Shown piece by piece: positions 29,196 through 37,329 of a DNA stretch of 64,000 nucleotides. Each line of letters begins with the position of its first letter. The stretch's first letter is position 1. A program made the position numbers and the translations under genes. This stretch comes from Palsa-89 sp963824345 (lineage in GTDB: Bacteria; Acidobacteriota; Terriglobia; Bryobacterales; Bryobacteraceae): contig CAWGOZ010000020.1 in assembly GCA_963824345.1 (NCBI GenBank), positions 372,001 to 436,000 on the forward strand, read 5' to 3'. The notes under the pieces were generated by a model. That model was not told the origin of the DNA and searched no databases. It worked only from the letters and a program-made list of their open reading frames with translations.

Positions 29196-30020
29196 TTAGC
29201 GGCCGTAATACGCCGCTAGCAACTTCGCGATGATCGAATACGGGAGAACTCTTTTCAGCCATACCGCCGTGCGTTGCGCAACTGGGCCAGTGGTGTAGCG
29301 CAGCCTTGGGTTAGGCAGGCTGATCACCTTGTGAACTAATCGCGCAACGCTCTCCGGTCCGGGCCCGCGTTGTTCATCGGAAGCCATCCGTTGAATCGCG
29401 CGTTCGAAACTCTCGCGGTACGTGGCATGCCTTGAAGATTCTTCAGTAAAGCCACGATTTATGGAGAAGGACGTCCGGTGATCGCCAGGTTCGATCAGCA
29501 CAACCCTTATCCCAAAGCGGCTCACTTCCAGCCGGAGTGATTCTGTCAGACCCTCCAGCGCGAATTTTGAGGCGCTATAAAGACCCTGATACGGAATGGC
29601 GATCAGGCCTCCGATCGACCCGATGTTCACGATGTATCCGGAACGCTGATTGCGCATCACAGGCAGGACTGCGCGAACTGTTCGTAAGATGCCGAAGAAG
29701 TTCACATCGAACTGACCGAGCGCCTCCGCAACGGACGTGTCCTCCACCGCGGCGGCAATTCCCTTGCCAGCGTTGTTGATCAGCACATCGACCCTCTGCT
29801 CCAGACGCAGGACGTGCTGCAGCGCTTCTCGAACGGATTCGTCAGATGTGACATCCATGCGGAGCGATACCAGGCCGGGCGGCGCATTTTCAGGTAAATC
29901 AACTCCGCGGCGCGATGCGCCATAGACGCGATATCCGGCGCGGCACAATAGTTCAGAGCAACTTTTGCCGATGCCAGAGGATGCTCCAGTTACCAAAACC
30001 ACTCGCTGGGTCGCCGCCAC
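29196..30020 (-). CDS. Classical short-chain dehydrogenase (candidate 3-ketosphinganine reductase)
   Basis: A 274-residue classical SDR: NAD(P) loop 'TGASSGIGKS' at residue 11, 'NNAGKG' near 82, the catalytic Ser in 'NIGSIGG', and Y-x3-K in 'GLYSASKFALEGL'. It resembles the ketosphinganine-reductase/RDH-like SDR subgroup more than the NDUFA9-like CerR of Caulobacter. It faces the FAAL-ACP-SPT gene with a 17-bp gap and precedes no other reductase, so it is the best candidate to reduce the 3-keto group. The desaturase gene lies 6 bp upstream on the same strand, so the two form an operon. Confidence 0.85.
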   Translation of the reverse strand: MAATQRVVLVTGASSGIGKSCSELLCRAGYRVYGASRRGVDLPENAPPGLVSLRMDVTSDESVREALQHVLRLEQRVDVLINNAGKGIAAAVEDTSVAEALGQFDVNFFGILRTVRAVLPVMRNQRSGYIVNIGSIGGLIAIPYQGLYSASKFALEGLTESLRLEVSRFGIRVVLIEPGDHRTSFSINRGFTEESSRHATYRESFERAIQRMASDEQRGPGPESVARLVHKVISLPNPRLRYTTGPVAQRTAVWLKRVLPYSIIAKLLAAYYGR

Positions 30021-30026
30021 AATCTT

Positions 30027-31082
30027 CTAAGACCGTCTCGGCTTCAACGCACCTGCGCAGTGCGCATCATGTAGGAGTTGTGCGACGGTCGCGCATATGC
30101 TGGGACTATTGGTTTGCCGATATGTCGAGTCGGGTGGAAGCTCTCGCATCAAAATTCGGTGGGCTTCCGGTAGCGAATGGTACGGCAAAGATGGAAGCAT
30201 ATGGTGAAGAGAATGAAAGCGCAATCCAACCGGACACAGCAGTTCGGTAACAAGTCCTCCGTCGGCGTGATTCACAGAGTCTTGAATCTGTTCGAGGTAG
30301 CTTATCGTCCGGCCCGTGTTGCGGAAGCGGTGTGCCGCCAAGGTGCGTATTGAATTGAGGAAGCTTACTGTTCCCAAGGACGCCGCAAATACCAGAGGCC
30401 ACCGCCACGACAGACGGTGAGAAAGAGCGGACCATACGATAATGTTGATCCACAAAAACGCCCCAGCTTCTTGGATGCGCCAGTTGCGAAGATCGCCACC
30501 ACTGGGGATCGTGCGGTGGTGCGTTCCATGTACCACCAGTGCGGACGCTCGCTGCTGAACCCACCGGCGAAGAGCGGGTATGATCCAGCTGGCCGGCGTC
30601 AGAAGTCCGAACCGCAGGAGAGCTAAGCAAGGTGCACCGACGCTCGAAACCGAAAATGCCAGGATGTGACCCGGATGAGCCGCTCCCCAAGGCGTGTATT
30701 CGCCGTCTTCGCGCGTACCGTACATCTTCTTGGAGTGATGTTGCAAATGAGTCGAATATAAAAATGAAGGACACAGAAACGGAATCCCGGCGAGCAGATT
30801 CCAGGCAGAAACAAAGGCTCGCATTCGGTGTGGCTGAAAGTGCACCAGCTCGTGAATAAAACTGATCGACCTGTACCACAAAAGTACACAAGCGATGAAA
30901 GCAAAACAGCGCCACGGCCGAGACACTAGAGGCGACGCAGCAAGATAGAAGGCGGCCCAACCGGACAAATGCGCAAGAAGAAAATCGATCCAATAGCGAG
31001 TAGGGCGAGGTCCCTCCAGGTGGCGAGTTAACTTCCGTGCAGATTGCACAAGATCGGGCGTATCTGTGAGCGCACCCTGCAT
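30027..31082 (-). CDS. Membrane fatty acid desaturase/hydroxylase family protein
   Basis: A 351-residue membrane protein with three His boxes of the FA_desaturase superfamily: 'HELVHF' near residue 78, 'HLQHHSK' near 112 and 'HSLHHML' near 290. Several hydrophobic helices lie between them. These di-iron enzymes desaturate or hydroxylate acyl chains. In sphingolipid pathways such an enzyme acts on the long-chain base or amide-linked fatty acid, which fits its place beside the SDR and the SPT-like fusion. Desaturase versus hydroxylase activity cannot be decided from the sequence. Confidence 0.85.
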   Translation of the reverse strand: MQGALTDTPDLVQSARKLTRHLEGPRPTRYWIDFLLAHLSGWAAFYLAASPLVSRPWRCFAFIACVLLWYRSISFIHELVHFQPHRMRAFVSAWNLLAGIPFLCPSFLYSTHLQHHSKKMYGTREDGEYTPWGAAHPGHILAFSVSSVGAPCLALLRFGLLTPASWIIPALRRWVQQRASALVVHGTHHRTIPSGGDLRNWRIQEAGAFLWINIIVWSALSHRLSWRWPLVFAASLGTVSFLNSIRTLAAHRFRNTGRTISYLEQIQDSVNHADGGLVTELLCPVGLRFHSLHHMLPSLPYHSLPEAHRILMRELPPDSTYRQTNSPSICATVAQLLHDAHCAGALKPRRS

Positions 31083-31157
31083 ACTCGCTGAGAGTATCTA
31101 CTCGGCCGGTGGCGCGTCAAGCGCGCATCAGATGCGCTACGCTCTTTATAGCGATTG

Positions 31158-31494
31158 ATGCCAATGAATTATAGAATTCGCCCACTCTCGGAAGAAGGTT
31201 TTGGAATTGGGCTAAGTCGAACACGGATAACTGGTTTAACGGTTGCTCTACAGATGCTCGGCTGCAAGCATTCAATGGCCCACGATAATATCACCCACCG
31301 TGAGCTGACCGCTTATCACTCAGGACGGGCCGCCTTTCGTTTCTCAATTGCCGAAACCTTCGACGCCGTCACCGATACACCGGTCGCCTCAGTGTACCGC
31401 GAGTTGTCTCACGTATATTCTGAATCTCGATTTGTGCTCATTCCGCGGTAAGGCATCGTGGCTGGAACCTTGTGCTGACTTTTTTAAGAGATAA
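31158..31494 (+). pseudogene. Truncated sulfotransferase fragment
   Basis: The N-terminal part of a Sulfotransfer_4-type protein is readable: 'GIGLSRTRITGLTVALQMLG' (degenerate P-loop), 'TDTPVASVYRELSHVY' and 'SRFVLIPR'. A frameshift then moves to 'GKASWLEPCADFFKR', which matches the 'VRD..SWL.SC...F' continuation, and a stop follows at 31492-31494. The rest of the enzyme is absent. It sits between the divergent halves of the sphingolipid block. Confidence 0.55.
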
Positions 31495-31704
31495 CTCGAT
31501 CAGAAGATACGTGGCTGGGGTATCGTGGGTACTGCGCTATCATCAGACGTAAGCTCTATGGGCGGACGGTCTGAGCCGATGCCAAGGCGACTGCTGATCA
31601 TGGACATAACTGCGGGGGTAGTTTTTATGTGCTGATGCCCTCACAGGCTGTTCCCGCTCAAGAATCGTCGGCGGTTTTGAAAGTAAGACGGTGGACCCGT
31701 TTCC

Positions 31705-32499
31705 ATGAGGGGAGCTCGCCTTTTTGTAACTCACGTTTGGTCTGATGAAATAGAACAGGAATTCCGTAAGCTAAGTTCGTGTAACGACAATGCGGACTGT
31801 TGGCTGGTCCTAGACTCCCGACTTTCGCACTTGGACATTGTTGACCGATATCCGCTACATCATATCTTTAGCCAGGAATCGCTCGCGACACTTCCCTACA
31901 AGAGAATGGCGACGAAGGGCCTGATCGGTAATGGACATTTCCCCGTGCTCGAATTCTATCGGCGGCACCCCGATTACGACTTCTACTGGTTTATCGAATA
32001 CGATGTACGTTACACGGGGGACTGGTGCGACTTCTTTGCACGCTTCGATTTCACCGGACATGATTTCACCACGGCTCATATCCGGCGATTCGCTGAAGAA
32101 CCATTCTGGTGGTGGTGGCCTACTTTGGGCCACCCGTCGATTCGCCTCTCACCCCTTGGGTGGCTACGATCCTTCAACGTCATCTACCGTATTTCTAATT
32201 GCGCCCTGGAATTTCTTGATCGCGTCCTGCAGAGCGGCTGGCGCGGACATCATGAGGTCTTGCTGGCTACAGTACTATATCGCAATCGTTTCAAGGTGCT
32301 CGATTTTGGAGGGCATGGAAGTTTCGTTGAGGCAGGCAGTGTAAATTCTGTGTACACTTCTAGCGGCTCGAAGTCCGGTTATCTGAGTCCCCTTGGCACC
32401 ATTCGAGATCGTCCACCAAATATCACAGCGGGGACTGAGGCGAATATGCTTTACCATCCGGTTAAGCCTGTTCTCACGGGGCGAATCCTTGAACTGTAG
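31705..32499 (+). CDS. Glycosyltransferase-like protein of unknown specificity
   Basis: A 264-residue protein with features of a small GT-A-type fold: 'CWLVLDSRLSHLDIVDRYP', then 'FYWFIEYDVRYTGDWCDFF' with an acidic D-x-R pair placed like a metal site, then 'DFTTAHIRRFAEEPFWWWW' and 'GHGSFVEAG'. It has no signal peptide. It starts a plus-strand operon with the GNAT-like and GT28-like genes (23 bp to the next ATG), so a role in decorating the lipid headgroup is inferred. The family name is not certain. Confidence 0.55.
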   Translation: MRGARLFVTHVWSDEIEQEFRKLSSCNDNADCWLVLDSRLSHLDIVDRYPLHHIFSQESLATLPYKRMATKGLIGNGHFPVLEFYRRHPDYDFYWFIEYDVRYTGDWCDFFARFDFTGHDFTTAHIRRFAEEPFWWWWPTLGHPSIRLSPLGWLRSFNVIYRISNCALEFLDRVLQSGWRGHHEVLLATVLYRNRFKVLDFGGHGSFVEAGSVNSVYTSSGSKSGYLSPLGTIRDRPPNITAGTEANMLYHPVKPVLTGRILEL

Positions 32500-32522
32500 C
32501 GAGTGTGTTACGTTACCTTTGC

Positions 32523-33695
32523 ATGCAGGCTGGCTCAACGATAGCAACGGGACCACGAGTGGAGATCGTCCCCGTTGAAACGCGCGCAGACATGCGCCGC
32601 TTCCTGGAATTTCCCTACCAGCATTATCGGAGCGATCGTCGCTGGGTAGCGCCGCTTCGGTCCCATCAGAAAGAGATTCTAAACCCCTCGAGGCACCCGT
32701 TCTACTCCCACGCCGAGCTGCAGTGTTTCCTCGCGTTGACCCATGGCGAGACATGCGGACGGGTTGCAGCGATCGTCGATCACGCCTACAACTCGGTGGC
32801 GGGTGAAAAGTTGGGTAACTTCGGATTTTTCGAGTCGATCGACTCTCAGCCGGTGGCTGCTGCGTTGTTGCGATCCGTAGGAGAATGGCACGCCGCTCGG
32901 GGTCTGACGGCCATGCGAGGCCCCTTGAATCCGTCCATCAATTACGAGAGCGGTTTGTTAGTGGAAGGGTTCGACACATCGCCCTGCGTGATGATGGCGT
33001 ACAATCCGCCCTATTACGAACGCCTGTTCGCCAGCGCGAGCCTGAGGAAAGCGATGGATCTATTCGCTTACCGGCTAACGCGGTCTTCAGGTCAAACTGC
33101 GCCGCTGGAACGCGCCGGCCGAGTCCTTTCTGCGCCCGGAGTGCGAATCCGCTGTGCGCAGATCGATCGCTTCGCGGATGAAGTTGAAACGATCGGAAGG
33201 CTTTACAACACAATGTGGCGCGACAATTGGGGTGCCGCGCCGATCAGCAAAGAAGAGATGCTTTACCTGGGGCAAACTCTAAAGCCGCTCCTCAATCCTG
33301 AACTCGTGCTCTTGGCCGAAGCAGGCGATGAGCCTGTCGGCTTTGCTATGGCCGTGCCGGACATCAATCTGGCGCTGAAACGCGCGAATGGATCCCTCTT
33401 TCCGCTCGGATTTTTCAAGATCCTGGCTTCCAAACGAAAAATCAAGATGCTTCGGGTTTTAGCGCTGGGGGTCGTCGAGGCGTACCGTGGGTCGGCCGTC
33501 GCGTCGCAACTGTACTTGCAACTCATTCAACGAGCACGCATGCTGGGCTACATTGAGGCGGAATGCTCGTGGGTCTTGGAAAACAACCGTAGCATGATTC
33601 GTAGTCTTGGGATTATGGGAGCTGAGCGATACAAAACTTATCGCATTTACGAGAGTAAGGTCGGCGATTTATTGGCCGCCAACGGAAGCCATTGA
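32523..33695 (+). CDS. GNAT-like N-acyltransferase (candidate bacterial ceramide synthase)
   Basis: A 390-residue protein of a broadly conserved GNAT-like family: 'RRFLEFPYQHYRSDRRWVAP', 'GNFGFFESIDS', 'AMRGPLNPSINYESGLLVEG', 'MMAYNPPYYERLF' and a C-terminal GNAT core 'LGVVEAYRGSAVASQLYLQL'. The bacterial ceramide synthase CerS/bCerS of Caulobacter belongs to the GNAT superfamily and N-acylates the sphingoid base, so this is the natural candidate here. The ATG at 32523 is preferred; a GTG at 32505 is also open. The stop overlaps the next gene's TTG start (TTGA), which indicates translational coupling. Confidence 0.65.
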   Translation: MQAGSTIATGPRVEIVPVETRADMRRFLEFPYQHYRSDRRWVAPLRSHQKEILNPSRHPFYSHAELQCFLALTHGETCGRVAAIVDHAYNSVAGEKLGNFGFFESIDSQPVAAALLRSVGEWHAARGLTAMRGPLNPSINYESGLLVEGFDTSPCVMMAYNPPYYERLFASASLRKAMDLFAYRLTRSSGQTAPLERAGRVLSAPGVRIRCAQIDRFADEVETIGRLYNTMWRDNWGAAPISKEEMLYLGQTLKPLLNPELVLLAEAGDEPVGFAMAVPDINLALKRANGSLFPLGFFKILASKRKIKMLRVLALGVVEAYRGSAVASQLYLQLIQRARMLGYIEAECSWVLENNRSMIRSLGIMGAERYKTYRIYESKVGDLLAANGSH

Positions 33696-34846
33696 AGAAG
33701 GTTGTCGTCGTCTATATCGACGCCGGGGAGGGACATTGGGCCGCTGCAACGGCGCTGGCTGAGGGCATCCGGCTTCAAAATAAGGCATGGCGGGTGGAAC
33801 TGATCAACGCCGATGAGGTTCTTCAGCCCGCCGACCCCACCTTCTGGTTCCTGGGAGTCCGAACGAATTATATCTATAATTGGCTAGTCGGGCGAGACTT
33901 AATCATCGCGACCAGACAACTGATTCCGATCCTGCATTTCTTATTTCGGATCTTCCACCCAGTCATGGTGTTCTTGTTCAGACGCTGTTGGAGGAGGCTG
34001 GATCCCGACTTGGTAGTGTCCGTGGCTCCCCACCGCAATCGCGCTTTATACGAGAGTCTACGAAAGGAAAAACCGCACATTCCGTTCGTGACCATCTTGA
34101 CGGACCTTGCTGACTACCCACCCCGTTTCTGGATCGAGCGAGAACAACAGCAACACTTTATTTGCGGGACCGCCATGGCCCTCCAACAAGCTGAACGGAT
34201 CGCCCCGCTTGCCGAGCGCATTTGGCCCGTATCGGGAATGGTTGTGCATCCTAGGTTTTATGAGACGAGGTCCGTCGATCGAACTGAAGAGCGCCGCAAG
34301 CTAGGCCTCGACCCGGATTTGCCTACCGGATTGGTGCTTTATGGTGGATACGGCTCCCGAGCCATGCTGAAAATAGCCAAACGGATCGCGGAGGCGGCGA
34401 TCCCGCTCCAAGTGATTGTTTTATGCGGGCGCAATGCTGCATTAGTTCGCACGCTTCGGTCCCTGAGTCTTCCAAATCGTATGCACGTACAGGGATTTAC
34501 TGAAAATGTCGCGTATTTCATGGCGCTCAGTGATTTCTTGATCGGAAAGCCCGGGCCTGGTGGGATCAGCGAAGCGCTGGCTATGCGGCTGCCCGTCATC
34601 GTGAATAACAGTTGGACAACCATGGTTCACGAGCGCTTCAACGTGCGCTGGATCGAGGAACAAGGCGTCGGCATGGCGATCAAGCGCATCCAAGATTTAC
34701 CTCGCGCTATCGAGCAACTGCTGGAGCCAGCGAACTATTCCGCAATGCGTCGGCGAATCGACGCGTTGAACAATCGGGCGGTTTTCGAGATTCCATCAGT
34801 ATTGGAGCAGATTCTCGGCGCCCGATCGATCTCAACTCTGCCGTAG
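33692..34846 (+). CDS. MGDG synthase-like glycosyltransferase (GT28), candidate glycosylceramide synthase
   Basis: A 384-residue GT-B enzyme: 'VVVYIDAGEGHWAAATALAE' at the N-terminus is the lipid-facing entry of MGDG-synthase/MurG-like enzymes, and 'LIGKPGPGGISEALAMRLP' near residue 290 is the nucleotide-sugar site. The family adds a hexose to diacylglycerol or ceramide at the membrane. It begins at a TTG overlapping the GNAT-like stop, with GGAAG 5 nt upstream. The context points to glycosylation of a sphingolipid, but diacylglycerol remains possible. Its 3' end overlaps the convergent permease by 15 bp. Confidence 0.8.
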   Translation: MKKVVVVYIDAGEGHWAAATALAEGIRLQNKAWRVELINADEVLQPADPTFWFLGVRTNYIYNWLVGRDLIIATRQLIPILHFLFRIFHPVMVFLFRRCWRRLDPDLVVSVAPHRNRALYESLRKEKPHIPFVTILTDLADYPPRFWIEREQQQHFICGTAMALQQAERIAPLAERIWPVSGMVVHPRFYETRSVDRTEERRKLGLDPDLPTGLVLYGGYGSRAMLKIAKRIAEAAIPLQVIVLCGRNAALVRTLRSLSLPNRMHVQGFTENVAYFMALSDFLIGKPGPGGISEALAMRLPVIVNNSWTTMVHERFNVRWIEEQGVGMAIKRIQDLPRAIEQLLEPANYSAMRRRIDALNNRAVFEIPSVLEQILGARSISTLP

Positions 34847-37282
34847 TGTGACGAACGGCCGTTCCCGAATGACGCGCATGCAGGATAGCGAGCCCGCCGC
34901 AGCGCCAAGGACGATTCCTGAAAGCATTGCCAACCCCAGGGCACTAAGATGCGGGATCAGGATCCGCTTCTGCAATGACAGGCTGAAAAAAGCGTTTATC
35001 AGAAGGATGCCGGCCAAACCCCCTAAAGATCCGGCTATTGATCCAAGAGCACCGAACTCGCAGATCATCATGCGCAGGACAAAAAAACGGCTTGCGCCCA
35101 GCGCACGCAGGATGGCGATTTCCCCTGCGCGTTGACGCGCGGAAGCGGCCATCAATCCTGCCACTACGACCGCGCCAGTGATGATCGCAAGCAGCGAAAC
35201 GAACCTGACAAGAGTCGCGCCGGTTCCGACGACGTTTGTAATCTCTGCAAAGATTTCACGTGGCTTCACAACGGTTAACGCTGGATAGCTGGCGCCCAGT
35301 TCCCTTACGACCTCGGGTATTTCCCGCTCCGGCAGCCTTAAGCCGGCGTAATGAAACATCGTTCGGTTATCGAGCCCGGCACAGGGGATAACAATGGAAG
35401 ACCAGGCCCGATCCGTGGGAGCCAAGTCGCGAACCGTCCCGACGATCGCATCGATCTTGGCCGCCTCATTCTGGTATAAACTTAGTGTGGACCCGGGATG
35501 AACGCCGAAATGCCGCGCCACACTGGTGTCAAGTACCATCCCTGAACCAGCCGGAAGTTCTGTCGAGCATGCCACCATGGACGGCGGCAACAAAAGAGGT
35601 GAATCGGCTGGCTGGTGGACAGAAGTTCTCGTGCCTACGCGGAACCACAGGAAGGTCCGAATTTCATAAGGCTTCGCGATGTCCGGGTGGCGGTCAAGAA
35701 TAGAGCGGATACCAGCCAGCTGCCCATGCGAGAAGCCCATGAGATAAACATTGGCCTGCGACATAGGAAGACTTCGAGCGACCTCGCGGACAACCATGCC
35801 TTGGCCCAAGGCGGCGATAATGGCGAGCGCCGCAACCAGTGCGGCGATCGCGGTTGTGACCCCGTTACTCGATTCGATGCGCAAAAAGTTCTTCAGACCG
35901 TGCCGGATGCTCAGCGGAAGACCAACCATGGAACGTTTGGCTAGCGCGCGCTGGGCCAGCCGGAAACCCATTTGGAATAGGTAATTGAGAACCAGTAACG
36001 TGGCGCCCAGCGCTGCGAGTAAGGGCGCAATGTCCATCCAGCCCTTACCAATCAACAAGACGGCGGCCGCGCAGAAAACCACCCAAGAAACCAGATTTCG
36101 AAGCGGAATCGCGGCCGAGCTGAACGCCTGATCGGTCTCGCGGTGGAGCAGAACGGCGGGCCTCTGCCGGACGGCTGGCAACACCCAAGCAAACCCCATG
36201 ATTTCTGGTAACGCAACGCCGATCAATATCGCTTCGGAGGCCAGAAACCCGATTCCATAGGTAGCGGACGGAGTGCCGATTCGCGCCATCCATAGCAACG
36301 GCCGGCGGGCCAGAAGACCTGCGCAGCAGCCCGCAACGCCACCCATGGCTCCAAGCAAGAGAAGCTCTATGGCAAACCACGTAAAGGCGCCACCCTTCGC
36401 CACGCCCAGGCACTTCAACGTGGCGAGGGTGTCCAGCCGGGTTTGCACGTGAAGATGCGTCGCCACCAGAACACCACCGGCTGCCAAGGCTAATGCCAAC
36501 CACGCCATAATCTTAAGGAACTCCGACACAATCTCGGACGTGTCCGTCTCCGGCGAGGCGCTATCGCTAGTGCCGAATACATAAGCTCCCTCAAATATTT
36601 CTCCCAGGCGCAAGCGCATGTCAGCTAGGTTCCGCCGATCTGGAACGGCGACGGCGAAGCGAAACAGAACAGGAGCACTGGACCGAAGGATGCCCGTCTT
36701 CTCTAAAGTGTTGTCGCTGACAATGGCGCGTAATGGACCCGCGAAGGTTCCGGCGAAGCGGTCCGGCTCATGATCGATGACCGCCGTGATCTGACAGGCC
36801 TTACCGTTGACCGTGAGCAGGTCGCCGACGGAGAGCCCCAACTCGCTCAAAAGCTCGCGCGAGACAACCGCTGAACTTCCAGCGATGGCTCGTGCCAGCG
36901 GCTGGGCCGGAACTAGCTGCAATTCCCCATAAAACGGGTAAACTTGCGGATCGACTGCTTTCACTACAGCAGCAACCGGGTCGGCAGCCTGCTTGGATCT
37001 GGCTGGGAACATGGTCGAGGTCACTAAGGTCCACTTGGCTCCGAGTCGACTGAGAGCTTCTATTTGGCTGGGTTGAGGATTTTCGCGCAGCTCGACGGAA
37101 AGATCACCAACAATACCGGCGCGTTCAATGTTGCCTAACGTTCGCACGAAGTCGTCGGACGTCGCGCGAATCGCGGTGTTAGCCATGACGCTCAGGCCGA
37201 TAACCGCAACAAGCCACACCGAGCCTCGCGGAGCACCCAGGAGATCGCGCCAAGCCAGTTTGGCCCAGCCCGTCAGGCGCAT
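34832..37282 (-). CDS. FtsX-type ABC transporter permease (duplicated, LolE/YbbP-like)
   Basis: An 816-residue permease with an N-terminal helix, a large extracytoplasmic domain, and two FtsX modules: 'LATLKCLGVAKGGAFTWFAI' near residue 288 and 'GEIAILRALGASRFFVLRMM' near 740. Ten or so hydrophobic helices are visible. This layout (YbbP/DUF214-like) serves lipid or hydrophobic-molecule export with an ATPase. No ATPase gene is adjacent. The convergent overlap with the glycolipid glycosyltransferase invites the idea that it moves the product of the block, but that is inference. Confidence 0.85.
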   Translation of the reverse strand: MRLTGWAKLAWRDLLGAPRGSVWLVAVIGLSVMANTAIRATSDDFVRTLGNIERAGIVGDLSVELRENPQPSQIEALSRLGAKWTLVTSTMFPARSKQAADPVAAVVKAVDPQVYPFYGELQLVPAQPLARAIAGSSAVVSRELLSELGLSVGDLLTVNGKACQITAVIDHEPDRFAGTFAGPLRAIVSDNTLEKTGILRSSAPVLFRFAVAVPDRRNLADMRLRLGEIFEGAYVFGTSDSASPETDTSEIVSEFLKIMAWLALALAAGGVLVATHLHVQTRLDTLATLKCLGVAKGGAFTWFAIELLLLGAMGGVAGCCAGLLARRPLLWMARIGTPSATYGIGFLASEAILIGVALPEIMGFAWVLPAVRQRPAVLLHRETDQAFSSAAIPLRNLVSWVVFCAAAVLLIGKGWMDIAPLLAALGATLLVLNYLFQMGFRLAQRALAKRSMVGLPLSIRHGLKNFLRIESSNGVTTAIAALVAALAIIAALGQGMVVREVARSLPMSQANVYLMGFSHGQLAGIRSILDRHPDIAKPYEIRTFLWFRVGTRTSVHQPADSPLLLPPSMVACSTELPAGSGMVLDTSVARHFGVHPGSTLSLYQNEAAKIDAIVGTVRDLAPTDRAWSSIVIPCAGLDNRTMFHYAGLRLPEREIPEVVRELGASYPALTVVKPREIFAEITNVVGTGATLVRFVSLLAIITGAVVVAGLMAASARQRAGEIAILRALGASRFFVLRMMICEFGALGSIAGSLGGLAGILLINAFFSLSLQKRILIPHLSALGLAMLSGIVLGAAAGSLSCMRVIRERPFVTLRQS

Positions 37283-37329
37283 AACATCTGCGTTTGAAAT
37301 TTCTCGGTCACGGGTCGTACCATTTTAGG

